DNA from: an uncultured Sulfitobacter sp.
GTDB lineage: Bacteria; Pseudomonadota; Alphaproteobacteria; Rhodobacterales; Rhodobacteraceae
Assembly: GCA_913060815.1 (NCBI GenBank)
Contig: CAJXSZ010000029.1
Location: 1-32,820 of the forward strand
Reading direction: 5' to 3'
Length of the DNA stretch: 32,820 nt
This document shows positions 20,895-29,215 of this stretch, in pieces; position 1 is the stretch's first letter; each line of letters opens with the position of its first letter. The translations under genes were made by a program, and so were the position numbers. Below the pieces are notes generated by a model. That model was not told the origin of the DNA. It did not search any database and was given only the letters and a program-made list of their open reading frames with translations.

Positions 20895-20976
20895 AGTACC
20901 AGACAACCCTAGGGACAGAGTTATCCGATCTTGTGTGGTGCGGGGCGCCAAATCAATACGCCCTGCACCCGTTTCT

Positions 20977-21210
20977 TCAGACCTGTGCGGTGGTCTGGGT
21001 TATCTCGATCGCACCCAGAGATGGATCTGGCGCTTCCTTGGATTCAGGTGGCAGAAGCGTACCGATCCAGATGGTTGCGGCCAGAAAAACCCCGATGACG
21101 ATACAAAAGACTGCGGCATAGCCTGCCCCCTTCAGCATCAGCGCAAGAACGTCGGCGCGCAGGCGGAAGGTGGTGTCGGAGGTTTTCAGATAGTCGTGAT
21201 TATCACTCAT
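20977..21210 (-). CDS. pufX: PufX, RC-LH1 core organising polypeptide
   Basis: This 77-residue single-span membrane protein lies directly after pufM. It resembles Rhodobacter PufX: a polar N-terminus, then a segment like LMLKGAGYAAVFCIVIGVF with the KGAG motif shared with R. sphaeroides, a transmembrane helix to about residue 52, a LPPESKEAPDPSLG region comparable to LPIQENQAPAPN, and GAIE near the end. PufX opens the LH1 ring for quinone exchange and dimerises cores in Rhodobacter. The ATG at 21208-21210 has GGAG eight bases upstream; the ATG two codons earlier is too close to it. It takes the place where many relatives have pufC. Confidence 0.85.
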   Translation of the reverse strand: MSDNHDYLKTSDTTFRLRADVLALMLKGAGYAAVFCIVIGVFLAATIWIGTLLPPESKEAPDPSLGAIEITQTTAQV

Positions 21211-21222
21211 TTTCATGTCTCC

Positions 21223-22149
21223 TTAATCAAGCGGCGCATAGCCGTGCTCTTGGGCCCAGACGAACCAGTTGTCGACAACCGTGCCGGTCAGCAGAATTCC
21301 GATACCACCCGTGAGGGTCGTGAGAACTGCAAACCACCAAGCCCAGCGGTGAATACCTTCCATCGTCGCGTTAAAACCCATGGTCCAGCGCCAGAAGAGA
21401 GCGGCACGTTCCGAGGCTGTCCCGCGGTCCACGATCTGTTCGATCTCACGCTCGCCGCCGAAACGGCTCACTGCGAGGATCGTGGCACCGTGCATCGCGA
21501 AGAGCAGGGCTGATCCATAAAGGAACACAATGCTGAGCGCATGGAACGGGTTGTAGAAGAGGTTGCCGTAGGTCAGCGAGAAGAGGTTGGTCCAGTCAAG
21601 GTGTGAGAAGATGCCGTATGGCACAGCCTCGGACCATGATCCCATCAGGATCGGACGGAACAGACCCAACACGAGGAACAACCAGATGGCAGAGGCGAAA
21701 GCCCATGCAACATGTTTGCCCATGCCCAACTCTTCGGCGCGCAGGTAGGTGCGAACCCACCATGTCAGCACGCTGATCAGCAGGAAGAATGAGGCAAGCA
21801 GGAAGTATCCCCCCTCTGCCATTGGCGGGATACTGAGACCGTATTCAGCCGAGGGTGGCTCGAGCGACAGCCAGAACAGCTCGCGCAGGAACAACGCAGG
21901 GGAGTAGTCGACCTGATCCCAGAACGACAAACCCACCATGAAGAACCATGCAAAGCCGGTCACGAGCGAGATCAGACCGAAGGTGCCCAGATAGATTGGC
22001 CCCAACTGTGCGTTCCCGAAAAGACCTGCAAGCTTGCTAAAGGATGTCCCGTTGGTGCGTTCGGCCGAGAGTGCTCCCGAAGGGTCCACTCCCATTTCAG
22101 GCGGTCCCTGGACCTGAACCTGGGTGAAGATATTTTGATATTCAGCCAT
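21223..22149 (-). CDS. pufM: PufM, reaction centre M subunit
   Basis: This 308-residue protein with five membrane helices pairs with PufL to hold the bacteriochlorophyll special pair, pheophytins, quinones and non-haem iron. The [20 protein letters not shown] segment includes a His for accessory bacteriochlorophyll and leads to NPFHALS with the special-pair ligand. [20 protein letters not shown] carries an iron-ligating His, with the Glu that completes the iron site close behind it, and EGIHRW has the other iron His. The start ATG has AGGAGG nine bases upstream. Gaps of 14 bases to pufL and 12 bases to pufX show tight operon packing. Confidence 0.98.
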   Translation of the reverse strand: MAEYQNIFTQVQVQGPPEMGVDPSGALSAERTNGTSFSKLAGLFGNAQLGPIYLGTFGLISLVTGFAWFFMVGLSFWDQVDYSPALFLRELFWLSLEPPSAEYGLSIPPMAEGGYFLLASFFLLISVLTWWVRTYLRAEELGMGKHVAWAFASAIWLFLVLGLFRPILMGSWSEAVPYGIFSHLDWTNLFSLTYGNLFYNPFHALSIVFLYGSALLFAMHGATILAVSRFGGEREIEQIVDRGTASERAALFWRWTMGFNATMEGIHRWAWWFAVLTTLTGGIGILLTGTVVDNWFVWAQEHGYAPLD

Positions 22150-22163
22150 TTTTCATGTCCTCC

Positions 22164-22994
22164 TTACAGATCCGCCCACCAGGGCAATAATGCATACCAG
22201 TCCCACCATGCGCTCCACTGGTCGAACCAGATGGTGCCGGAGATGACGATACAGATGGCGCTCCAGAAACCGGCGTTCAGTGCCAACAACAGGCCGAGAC
22301 GGTGAATCCCCAAAGGTCCGATCGAATAGCCGATCAGATCACGGAAATAAGTGTCTTCATGGTCTGGCGTACCGATGGTCTTGCCCTTGCCGGGGTTGAC
22401 CGCGGACAGCACCAGCGAGCCGTGCAGCGCGAGCGCGAGTGTCGTGGTGAAGAAGAACGTGATCGCCACCATATGCGCAGGGTTGTAGTGGAAGTTGCCG
22501 TAAGCGTAGCCGACGTTGTTGACCCAATCGAGGTGGCTGAAAATCCCGTAGGGAAAGCCATGACCCCATGCGCCCATCAGCAGCGGACGAATGATCACCA
22601 ACGTAACGTAGGCAAAGATCGCGACACCGAACGCTACAGGTACGTGATACCCCATGCCGAGCTTGCGGCAGATCTCTACCTCGCGCAGCGCCCATGAGAT
22701 AAAGGCGAAGGTCGCACAGATCGTAATAACCTGCCAAAGCCCGCCTTCGGCCAGCGGTGCAACACCAAGGCCAATCTCGAGTTCAGGTGGCTCGATCGAG
22801 ATGAGCCAAGGGTTCCAGGTATCCCCGAGGGACGCCCCGTAGAAAATCAGTATTGTTCCGAGTGCGGCGAAGAAAAATGTCGTGACGCCAAAAAAGCCGA
22901 CATAAAATGGGCCTACCCAGAAGTCGAACAGATCTCCGCCCACCAGCGTCCCACCTCGGACGCGGTATTTTCTTTCGAAGCTGAGCATTGCCAT
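22164..22994 (-). CDS. pufL: PufL, reaction centre L subunit
   Basis: This 276-residue five-helix protein starts [20 protein letters not shown], the hallmark of PufL. His154 (FSHLDW) and His174 (NPAHM) correspond to bacteriochlorophyll ligands L153 and L173. His191 (ALHGS) and His231 (GIHR) match iron ligands L190 and L230. Glu213 and Ser224 match the QB-site proton pathway residues L212 and L223 (the offset of one is the initiator Met). AAGGAG stands seven bases before the ATG. It is separated from pufA by 127 bases with two hairpins, which is typical of puf operons. Confidence 0.98.
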   Translation of the reverse strand: MAMLSFERKYRVRGGTLVGGDLFDFWVGPFYVGFFGVTTFFFAALGTILIFYGASLGDTWNPWLISIEPPELEIGLGVAPLAEGGLWQVITICATFAFISWALREVEICRKLGMGYHVPVAFGVAIFAYVTLVIIRPLLMGAWGHGFPYGIFSHLDWVNNVGYAYGNFHYNPAHMVAITFFFTTTLALALHGSLVLSAVNPGKGKTIGTPDHEDTYFRDLIGYSIGPLGIHRLGLLLALNAGFWSAICIVISGTIWFDQWSAWWDWYALLPWWADL

Positions 22995-23011
22995 CTTCTG
23001 TCTCCTTTAGC

Positions 23012-23034
23012 GCCCCAACCCCGTCGAGTGGGGC
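23012..23034 (-). other. Small hairpin before pufL
   Basis: GCCCCA (23012-23017) pairs with TGGGGC (23029-23034). The same GGGG can instead pair with a second CCCC at 23019-23022, so two folds compete. It sits just upstream of the pufL ribosome-binding site and may affect pufL translation or mRNA decay. Confidence 0.45.
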
Positions 23035-23068
23035 AGTCGTGCGCATTGAAAATTTGTACGGGTTTGCC

Positions 23069-23100
23069 GTGGGCGGCGGAGCATATACCGCGCCGCCCAC
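23069..23100 (-). other. pufA-pufL intercistronic stem-loop
   Basis: Perfect 10-bp arms GTGGGCGGCG (23069-23078) and CGCCGCCCAC (23091-23100) with a 12-base loop, 21 bases after the pufA stop. In Rhodobacter capsulatus a strong hairpin here blocks 3' decay, keeps the pufBA segment longer lived than pufLM, and sets the LH1:RC ratio. There is no T-tract, so it is not a simple terminator. Confidence 0.75.
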
Positions 23101-23121
23101 AGCGATTTCGTGCAATTGGGC

Positions 23122-23289
23122 TTATTCGCCGGCTTCAGCGCCACCGAAGGCGCGGTTGAACCAGTTGGTCTCCGGATTGCTGAGCAGGACGAGGTGAATC
23201 ATCGCTGCGAGCAAAAAGAGGAACACACCCTGTGCCACGAAAACGCGACGCGGGTCGAAGATGAGCCAGATTTTGTAAAACTGTGCCAT
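23122..23289 (-). CDS. pufA: PufA, LH1 alpha polypeptide
   Basis: This 55-residue light-harvesting 1 alpha subunit begins [20 protein letters not shown]. It has a single membrane helix (about residues 14-36) and His32 in [10 protein letters not shown] as the bacteriochlorophyll ligand. The C-terminal [13 protein letters not shown] includes the Trp region that tunes absorption. GAGAGGA precedes the ATG by about nine bases, and it starts 18 bases after pufB. With PufB it forms the ring around the reaction centre. The frame was found by direct translation of 23122-23289. Confidence 0.97.
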   Translation of the reverse strand: MAQFYKIWLIFDPRRVFVAQGVFLFLLAAMIHLVLLSNPETNWFNRAFGGAEAGE

Positions 23290-23307
23290 GTTATTTATTC
23301 CTCTCGA

Positions 23308-23463
23308 TTACCAGGCGAACCAAGGTAGTTTGAAGTAAGTCAGCAAGTGAGCAACGCATGCCACGATCGTGAAGATCATGAAGCCGCTCATGTAAACGGA
23401 ATGCAGCTCTTGAGCTTGCTCATCCGTCAAACCTGTGAAGGACAGGTCGTTTCTGTCAGCCAT
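23308..23463 (-). CDS. pufB: PufB, LH1 beta polypeptide
   Basis: This 51-residue light-harvesting 1 beta subunit starts [20 protein letters not shown]. It has one membrane helix (about residues 23-43), His39 (CVAHLLTY) as the bacteriochlorophyll ligand, His21 as the conserved interface histidine, and the Trp-rich end KLPWFAW. AGGAGA lies six bases before the ATG at 23461-23463; a longer open frame to 23520 has no support. It is separated from pufQ by a structured 167-base spacer. Confidence 0.97.
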   Translation of the reverse strand: MADRNDLSFTGLTDEQAQELHSVYMSGFMIFTIVACVAHLLTYFKLPWFAW

Positions 23464-23522
23464 GTTTTTTCTCCTAGAAAAAATAGGTCGGGCGCCGCGC
23501 ATCCCCCGCGGCCGGGTCACAA

Positions 23523-23564
23523 CAGGGGGTCGTCCCCTGCTCTAATCCACCATTCCAGCGGAAT
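23523..23564 (-). other. Hairpins in the pufQ-pufB spacer
   Basis: Two stems lie in the 167-base spacer: CAGGGG/CCCCTG (23523-23528 with 23534-23539) and ATTCC-AGC-GGAAT (23552-23564). In Rhodobacter this segment holds RNase E processing sites and the 5' stabilising structures of the pufBA mRNA. The same job is inferred here. No TGT-N12-ACA box was seen in the spacer. Confidence 0.45.
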
Positions 23565-23630
23565 AGCGAATATCTCGATGCCCTGGTCCCTCAGAAGCAA
23601 AAACTCTGGTCGTTGGATCTCTTCGGTGGC

Positions 23631-23858
23631 TTAAGCCGAGAAGATCCGTGGCGTAATAATCTGTGCTTGGCTCCATGCCGCTTTCACAGGCCCGTGTGCG
23701 GGCATTGCCATTTGCCGTGCTGCCGACAGGGTCCATGTCAGGATCGCCAAAGGCAGCGTGGCCACAAAAATGATCGCGAAATAGGCATAGTATTCCCGCT
23801 GGCTGGCGGTCGTACTGCGCTTGCGCGGCATGCTTGTGTCATTGGTAAAATCAGTCAT
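23631..23858 (-). CDS. pufQ: PufQ, bacteriochlorophyll synthesis/assembly factor
   Basis: This 75-residue protein has a basic N-terminus ([19 protein letters not shown]), one membrane helix (about residues 25-45) and a short polar tail. This fits PufQ, which is needed for normal bacteriochlorophyll production in Rhodobacter and is proposed to carry pigment intermediates. The start overlaps the bchZ stop by four bases (ATGA), joining the bch and puf parts into one transcript. Its position between bchZ and pufB is the standard one. Confidence 0.9.
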   Translation of the reverse strand: MTDFTNDTSMPRKRSTTASQREYYAYFAIIFVATLPLAILTWTLSAARQMAMPAHGPVKAAWSQAQIITPRIFSA

Positions 23859-25315
23859 TTTGGTTCTCCCTTATTGGGTTGAAGACCGTTCACCGTTTCC
23901 AGAACCACCCGTTCTGCGCCCTCATCCAGCGCGCGCTTTTCAGCTTCGTCGCGCAGGGTTTTGGCCGCCGAAATGCGGGTCAGGATCGGATGTTGTGCCA
24001 CGATTTCATCGAGGCGGGTCTGTGCGTCGGCATCCCAAGGGAAGTCACGGCGCAAAGGCGTGGGCGTTGCATCGGCTTGGTCCATCTCACTGCCCAAAGG
24101 CAGGATATGAAACAGCGCGTCAAACAGGCCATTACAGACCTCTTGCAACAAATAGGTAGCACCAGCATAGCCCATGAAGGGCGTCCCCGTGGCACGGCGG
24201 ATCGCAGCGCCCGGAAAGCTGGCGGGAATGAACGTCGGCGCAGGGCCAAAGCCGCTTTTCATCTCGGCGAGATACATCTTCTCGTTGATGCTCCCCAGCA
24301 CGATGAGTGGCCGCTTGGTGTGCACCAGATGGCGCACTTCGTCGTTGTTGGTTTTCTTGCCCCGCGTGCGGGCAACCGCAAAGGCACAAGGCAGCCCAAG
24401 ATCATCCTCGAGAAATCCGCGAATACCGCGCGCGTAGGTCTCGTTTGCTACAATCCCGAAAGAGGCCGTGGCAAAGAAATCCTGCGTGACAGAGCGCCAC
24501 AAATCCCAAACAGGTTTGATCGTCGAATGCTTCTCCCGTTCAATGAACGGCTCGGGGTCGAGACCCGTCAGCTCACCGAGCTTGCGCAGGAACTTCGTTG
24601 TGGAGTCGATACCAACAGGCGCCTGCAAATAGGGCTTGCCTAGAACTTCACAAAGACCGCGGCCACACTCGCGGTACATGGTGATGTTCACATCCGAATT
24701 CACAAGGTTCCGCATCTCGCCAACATGAGAGCCGAGCGGCATCACCATATTGATCTCGGCACCGATCCCCTCGACCAAGCGACGTATCTCTGCCAGATCG
24801 GAAGGCATGTTGAACGTGCCATACATCGGCCCGAGGATATTGACGCGGGGGGCAGCCCCCTCCTCGCGCTTGACCTCTTTGGGCATGCGGCCCTTGGTCA
24901 TGCCAAATTCGGTGAAAATCCACGTCATCGCGCGGTCAGCCGCTTCCCACTGATCCTCATCAATGGTGCGCGGAAGGAAGCGCTGGATATTCGTGCCCGC
25001 AGGGGTCACACCGCCCCCGATCATCTCGGCAATCGAACCCGTCACAACAACCGCAGGCAGCGCAGGATCAAGCGTCCCCCAAGCCCGCTTCATCGCGTCC
25101 TCGGTTCCCGCACCCATCTCGCCTTCGCCCAAGCCCGTCACCACAATAGGTAGTTCATGGGGCGGCAGCGCGTCGGTATAATGCAGCACGGAAGTCACGG
25201 GCAGGTTCTCACAACCCACAGGCCCGTCAATCACACATTGCAGACCTTTGACGGCGCAAAATGCATAGACTGCGCCCCAATATCCGCCCGCTCTGTCGTG
25301 ATCTTGCACAAGCAT
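23855..25315 (-). CDS. bchZ: BchZ, chlorophyllide a reductase subunit Z
   Basis: This 486-residue NifK-like subunit of the BchXYZ reductase converts the C7-C8 bond of (3-hydroxyethyl) chlorophyllide a to the bacteriochlorin state. The start [20 protein letters not shown] is characteristic, with cysteines in FCAVKGLQC and VGCENLPVT in the Fe-S cluster region. The start ATG shares one base with the bchY stop (TGATG), and its stop overlaps pufQ. In Rhodobacter the puf promoter lies within or near the bchZ end; I could not place it here by eye. Confidence 0.97.
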   Translation of the reverse strand: MLVQDHDRAGGYWGAVYAFCAVKGLQCVIDGPVGCENLPVTSVLHYTDALPPHELPIVVTGLGEGEMGAGTEDAMKRAWGTLDPALPAVVVTGSIAEMIGGGVTPAGTNIQRFLPRTIDEDQWEAADRAMTWIFTEFGMTKGRMPKEVKREEGAAPRVNILGPMYGTFNMPSDLAEIRRLVEGIGAEINMVMPLGSHVGEMRNLVNSDVNITMYRECGRGLCEVLGKPYLQAPVGIDSTTKFLRKLGELTGLDPEPFIEREKHSTIKPVWDLWRSVTQDFFATASFGIVANETYARGIRGFLEDDLGLPCAFAVARTRGKKTNNDEVRHLVHTKRPLIVLGSINEKMYLAEMKSGFGPAPTFIPASFPGAAIRRATGTPFMGYAGATYLLQEVCNGLFDALFHILPLGSEMDQADATPTPLRRDFPWDADAQTRLDEIVAQHPILTRISAAKTLRDEAEKRALDEGAERVVLETVNGLQPNKGEPK

Positions 25316-26877
25316 CAGATCATCTCCGCCGCTTTGGCAGCTTTCGCAGCACGTTCCAGTTTTTTCGCATTAAGCGCACGGAACTCAGGCTTCACATTCG
25401 GGGAGCCTTCCCAAACGCCAGCGGTATCACCCTCGCCCACGCCCTCGAAGAACTCTTTCATCTTGCCCATGCGCGCCTTGTTGCCCATGGCCGCGTTGAC
25501 GACCTCCTGCAACGATCCGGCACCAGCCACGCCCATCAGAGGGCGCGCAGAAATCAGGTTAGTGAAGTAGAGGGACGGTATCCCCAGCTCTTTGCCTTTT
25601 TGCACAACAGGCGTTGTGCCGATGGCCAGATCAGGCTGGATCGCTTCCAACGCACCGCAATCATCCTCGAGGGATGCGCGGAATTTCACTTTGACACCGC
25701 GTGCCTCCAGCCATGCGGCGTCTGCGGCCGACCATTCGGATTTCGCACAAGCCGTCCCGACATAAGGCACATTGGCCCCACTCTCGATCAGCAGACGCGC
25801 GACCAGCAGCTCGGAGCCTTCATAGCCCGAGAGCGTGATTGTCCCGTTGATCGGTGTCGAAGCCAAGGCGGCTTTGATCGCAGGCAAGAACATGTTCTGC
25901 GCCTCCGAGACCTTCTCCGCACTCAGACCAAAGATATCACCGATGCCTTTGAGCCAGTCAGCCGTCCCATCAAGCCCTACAGGAGCTGATCCGAGAACCG
26001 GACGGCCCGCAGCCTGAAACTCGCGCACAGCAGAGGTGTAGAACGGGTGGATCGCAGCGACAGCACCGCAATCAAGCGCGCCATAAAGCTCGCGCCACTC
26101 ACGGCACGGGACGACAGGACCAGCAGCAAGGCCAAGCGGGGCCAGCATCTGCCCGATCATCATCGGATCAGCGGGAAACATCTCCCCCAGAAGGGTCACG
26201 GTGGGACGGTCGGATTTACCCGCCGCAGGCATCGGCACAGGGCCGGCCTTGATCTCTTCGCGCGCATATTTCAGCATCGCACCGGCCAGCACATCTTTCG
26301 CCTCGGCGTGGGTCGGGATTCCAAAACCTGGCACATCGATGCCGATAATCCGCACGCCATTGATCTCTTTTGGCAATAGGCGCAGCGGCACACCTGAGGC
26401 GGTCGGCACACAGAGGTTCGTTACAATAATCGCGTCATTCTTCTCGGGGTCAGCCTGCTCGTGGACCGCCTCGCGGATGTCCTCGAACAGCTTTCCTGTC
26501 ACCAGCGATTCTGAATTGAACGGCACATAACCGACCGAGCGGCGCGCACCATAGAAGTGGCTCACAAAGGTCAGACCATAAACACAGCAGGCAGAGCCCG
26601 ACAGAATTGTCGACACACGCTTCATCCTCAACCCTACACGGAGCGAGCCGAAGGCAGGGCACATGCTTTGCGGCTGGTCGTGCGGACCTTTGGGATAGTC
26701 CTCGGCAAACTTGTCGAGCATCTCGGAGTTGCCCGCCAATCGTGCGGCCTTCTCCATCTCGTTGCCGGAATGACAGCCAAGCCCGTCGGGACTCAGCGGC
26801 ACATCGCGGCCCTCAAGCTCGGTGCCGGTATCGACCTCGACCATGTCGACGGCGTCATATTTCATCTCGTCGCTCAT
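25315..26877 (-). CDS. bchY: BchY, chlorophyllide a reductase subunit Y
   Basis: This 520-residue NifD-like subunit pairs with BchZ. Likely Fe-S cluster and active-site cysteines occur in [24 protein letters not shown] and [31 protein letters not shown] near residue 35 is a typical BchY segment. The start ATG (26875-26877) overlaps the end of a small frame by four bases rather than directly following bchX. It continues into bchZ with a one-base overlap. Confidence 0.96.
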   Translation of the reverse strand: MSDEMKYDAVDMVEVDTGTELEGRDVPLSPDGLGCHSGNEMEKAARLAGNSEMLDKFAEDYPKGPHDQPQSMCPAFGSLRVGLRMKRVSTILSGSACCVYGLTFVSHFYGARRSVGYVPFNSESLVTGKLFEDIREAVHEQADPEKNDAIIVTNLCVPTASGVPLRLLPKEINGVRIIGIDVPGFGIPTHAEAKDVLAGAMLKYAREEIKAGPVPMPAAGKSDRPTVTLLGEMFPADPMMIGQMLAPLGLAAGPVVPCREWRELYGALDCGAVAAIHPFYTSAVREFQAAGRPVLGSAPVGLDGTADWLKGIGDIFGLSAEKVSEAQNMFLPAIKAALASTPINGTITLSGYEGSELLVARLLIESGANVPYVGTACAKSEWSAADAAWLEARGVKVKFRASLEDDCGALEAIQPDLAIGTTPVVQKGKELGIPSLYFTNLISARPLMGVAGAGSLQEVVNAAMGNKARMGKMKEFFEGVGEGDTAGVWEGSPNVKPEFRALNAKKLERAAKAAKAAEMI

Positions 26878-27140
26878 GTGGAGTATCCAGCACGGCGCAA
26901 TTTACGAGGGGTGGCCGAAAGCTCATCGCATTCTACAGCTACTTCATCATGGCGCTGATGAGCGCGATGGTTGATGTCAGTCACATTCGTCTGGTCGTCA
27001 TTGTTGCCCGCGCGCGTCTGCGCCGTCTGGTCAAACCTGCCAGCCGCAATATCACCCAGCAACCGCTCGATCTGCTCTGGTGCAGCCTTTGCGATAATCT
27101 GCTCCAGCTCGCGAAAGATATCCTCTTTATACGGTGTCAT
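26874..27140 (-). CDS. Small unknown protein between bchX and bchY
   Basis: This 88-residue frame starts inside the end of bchX (14-base overlap, ATG at 27138-27140, preceded by GAGGTGA at good spacing) and ends in a four-base overlap with the bchY start. It exactly fills the 249 bases between the two reductase genes. The N-terminal half ([20 protein letters not shown] and on to about residue 37) looks like two amphipathic helices; the rest is polar and Asn/Asp/His-rich, ending [10 protein letters not shown]. One Cys, no membrane segment, no signal peptide. I do not recognise the family. Position suggests a link to BchXYZ, which is inference. Confidence 0.65.
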   Translation of the reverse strand: MTPYKEDIFRELEQIIAKAAPEQIERLLGDIAAGRFDQTAQTRAGNNDDQTNVTDINHRAHQRHDEVAVECDELSATPRKLRRAGYST

Positions 27141-28146
27141 AAATCACCTCGAGGCTCTCTTGCGGCGCGGCGTTCTTGCCCCGCATGTCCATGTCGGTGG
27201 CAGGCTCCAGCACCACATCGCCGCCTGTCTCGGAAGCGTCAAAGAGGTTGAGCAACCCGTCCTGATCCAGCGGTGTGGGCCGCACTGGCGGCGCCACGGC
27301 AACTTCATCACCAAGAGCAGCAAACAGGCTACCCCACTGGCTCTCCATCGTGCCGACAATCTGGTAGTTGGCTGATTTCTTGCGCAGGTCGTCATCTTGC
27401 GGGATCGCGGCCAATACAGGGATATCCACCGCTTCGGCAAATGCCGCCGCCTCGCCCGAACCGTCATCCTTGTTGATCACAAGCCCCGCGACACCGACGT
27501 TGCCACCCAGCTTGCGGAAATACTCGACCGCCGAGCAGACGTTATTGGCCACATAGAGCGATTGCAAATCGTTGGACGCGACAAGGATCACCTTCTGCGC
27601 CATGTCCCGCGCGATGGGCAGGCCAAAGCCGCCGCAAACCACATCGCCGAGGAAGTCGAGAAGGACGTAGTCAAAGTCCCAATCGTGAAAGCCCAGCTTT
27701 TCCAAAAGCTCGAACCCGTGGATGATCCCGCGACCACCGCAGCCGCGACCCACTTCGGGTCCGCCAAGCTCCATCGCGAAAACACCGCCGCGTTTGAAAC
27801 AAACGTCGCCGATTTTGACTTCCTCCCCCGCCAGCTTTTTGCGGGTAGAGGTTTCGATAATGGTAGGGCACGCCTTGCCGCCGAACAACAGTGAGGTGGT
27901 GTCCGATTTCGGGTCACACCCGATCAGCAAGACGCGTTTGCCCTGCTCAGCCATCATGTGGCTGAGATTCGCTAAAGTGAATGATTTGCCGATGCCGCCC
28001 TTGCCGTAGATTGCGATGATCTGGGTTTTGGAGGTCGGCTCGTCATGGATGATGTCGGCCAGATCTTCGCCTGCTTCGTCGCGCAAACGCTGGTCGAAAT
28101 CTGAAATGGTGCCGCCGTCTTTGAGATTCGGGATATCAAGTGTCAT
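27127..28146 (-). CDS. bchX: BchX, Fe protein of chlorophyllide a reductase
   Basis: This 339-residue NifH-like ATPase delivers electrons to BchYZ. The P-loop GKGGIGKS is at residues 48-55. Cluster ligands are Cys136 (GRGCGG) and Cys171 (DVVCGG). Compared with BchL it has the longer N-terminus and the C-terminal extension ([20 protein letters not shown]) usual for BchX. The start ATG at 28144-28146 overlaps the bchC stop as ATGA; the open frame to 28182 lies over bchC. The cluster is expected to be oxygen sensitive, a point of interest in an organism that may be an aerobic phototroph. Confidence 0.97.
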   Translation of the reverse strand: MTLDIPNLKDGGTISDFDQRLRDEAGEDLADIIHDEPTSKTQIIAIYGKGGIGKSFTLANLSHMMAEQGKRVLLIGCDPKSDTTSLLFGGKACPTIIETSTRKKLAGEEVKIGDVCFKRGGVFAMELGGPEVGRGCGGRGIIHGFELLEKLGFHDWDFDYVLLDFLGDVVCGGFGLPIARDMAQKVILVASNDLQSLYVANNVCSAVEYFRKLGGNVGVAGLVINKDDGSGEAAAFAEAVDIPVLAAIPQDDDLRKKSANYQIVGTMESQWGSLFAALGDEVAVAPPVRPTPLDQDGLLNLFDASETGGDVVLEPATDMDMRGKNAAPQESLEVIYDTV

Positions 28147-29084
28147 GCGTGACCTTTCCAGTCGAGGATCATTTTCAGGCAATCCGCATCGCTAAACGCT
28201 GTCTCGTACGCGTCAGCCGCGGCACCTGCCGGTGATGTGTGTGTGATCAGGCCGCCAAGGCTCAGCGCACCCGATTCGACCAAGGCCCGCGTGGCGGTCA
28301 GATCGTCGCGCGTCCATTCAGCAGCTATCCGGAAACGTGCTTCCTTCATAAATGCGGGCGGGAAGGCAAAGGAGATTGGCGCAGGATAGAAGCCCGCCAG
28401 AACAATCTCGCCACCGCGCGCGATGCGGCCAAACAGCTGGCCCAGAATGCCGTCACTGCCAGAGGCGTCGTAAATGGACGTGTAATCGTGACGCGGATCA
28501 TCATCGGGATGGACAACCTCATACCCTTCGGCACCTGTGCGCCGTGCGGGATTTGTCTCCCATACGGTCGGTGCAGGCGCACCTGCTGCAACAGTTAGAC
28601 GCGCAAGCAAGCGGCCCAAAACGCCGTGACCAACGATAAGATCAGGCACAGCTTTTAGCGGCCCCGCCATGGCGTGACGTGCCGTGGCAGCAAGGGCAAG
28701 CAATGCGCCTTCGGCTCCCAGCATCGGGTCAATCTTGGTAGCGCGGTCTGCGTTGCTGACTAGCAGGCTCGACGCCCCACCGAACAATCCAAACGCGCCG
28801 TCGAAACAATTGGCACCGGGCACGAAGACGCGGTCGCCTACGTTGAAGTTTGCATTGCTGCCCGCCTCGACCACTTCGCCAGCGGCCTCATACCCAGGAA
28901 CAAGCGGATACCCCATACCGGGAAAGGGTGGCATTTCGCCCGTCCAGAACAGCTTTTCCGTACCCGTGGAAATTCCCGAATGGCTTACCTCGACCACGAT
29001 ATCATCCTGCGTTGGCGCATGTACGTCCAACACATCAAGCCCGATGGTCTTGGGCTCTTTGAGGATAACGGCAGTGGTTTGCAA
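28143..29084 (-). CDS. bchC: BchC, 3-hydroxyethyl bacteriochlorophyllide a dehydrogenase
   Basis: This 313-residue medium-chain dehydrogenase-like enzyme oxidises the C3 hydroxyethyl group to acetyl. The family is recognised from [40 protein letters not shown] and the [18 protein letters not shown] block. The start is a TTG (29082-29084): GGGAGA lies six bases upstream, it matches the usual MQTTAV N-terminus, and no ATG is nearby in frame apart from one at 29147 that would add 21 unrelated residues. It opens the bchCXYZ-puf transcription unit below a promoter bearing two PpsR boxes. Confidence 0.94.
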   Translation of the reverse strand: MQTTAVILKEPKTIGLDVLDVHAPTQDDIVVEVSHSGISTGTEKLFWTGEMPPFPGMGYPLVPGYEAAGEVVEAGSNANFNVGDRVFVPGANCFDGAFGLFGGASSLLVSNADRATKIDPMLGAEGALLALAATARHAMAGPLKAVPDLIVGHGVLGRLLARLTVAAGAPAPTVWETNPARRTGAEGYEVVHPDDDPRHDYTSIYDASGSDGILGQLFGRIARGGEIVLAGFYPAPISFAFPPAFMKEARFRIAAEWTRDDLTATRALVESGALSLGGLITHTSPAGAAADAYETAFSDADCLKMILDWKGHA

Positions 29085-29152
29085 TGTGTTCTCCCGATCG
29101 GTTCGGCCCTGATGCCTGCAAACGCAGACTCGCTTCGGGCAGTACAACTTAC

Positions 29153-29170
29153 TGTAATACTAACTAGACA
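29153..29170. promoter_or_regulatory. PpsR/CrtJ box 6 (bchC, covers -10)
   Basis: Exact TGT-N12-ACA match, TGTAATACTAACTAGACA. It contains the candidate -10 hexamer of the bchC promoter and starts 26 bases from box 7. Confidence 0.8.
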
Positions 29171-29184
29171 TATCAATGTGTCAA
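29157..29184 (-). promoter_or_regulatory. bchC promoter
   Basis: On the minus strand, consensus TTGACA (29179-29184) and TAGTAT (29157-29162) are separated by 16 bases, with a start expected near 29150 and a leader of about 65 bases to the TTG start. Each hexamer lies inside one PpsR box, so a bound pair would block RNA polymerase directly. This would drive bchCXYZ-pufQBALMX. Confidence 0.7.
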
Positions 29185-29196
29185 CTAGATTAGACA
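29179..29196. promoter_or_regulatory. PpsR/CrtJ box 7 (bchC, covers -35)
   Basis: Exact match TGTCAACTAGATTAGACA, overlapping the -35 TTGACA of the bchC promoter. It ends 20 bases from the crtF stop codon. Confidence 0.85.
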
Positions 29197-29215
29197 CTTT
29201 CTAGCCTGAAGGATC

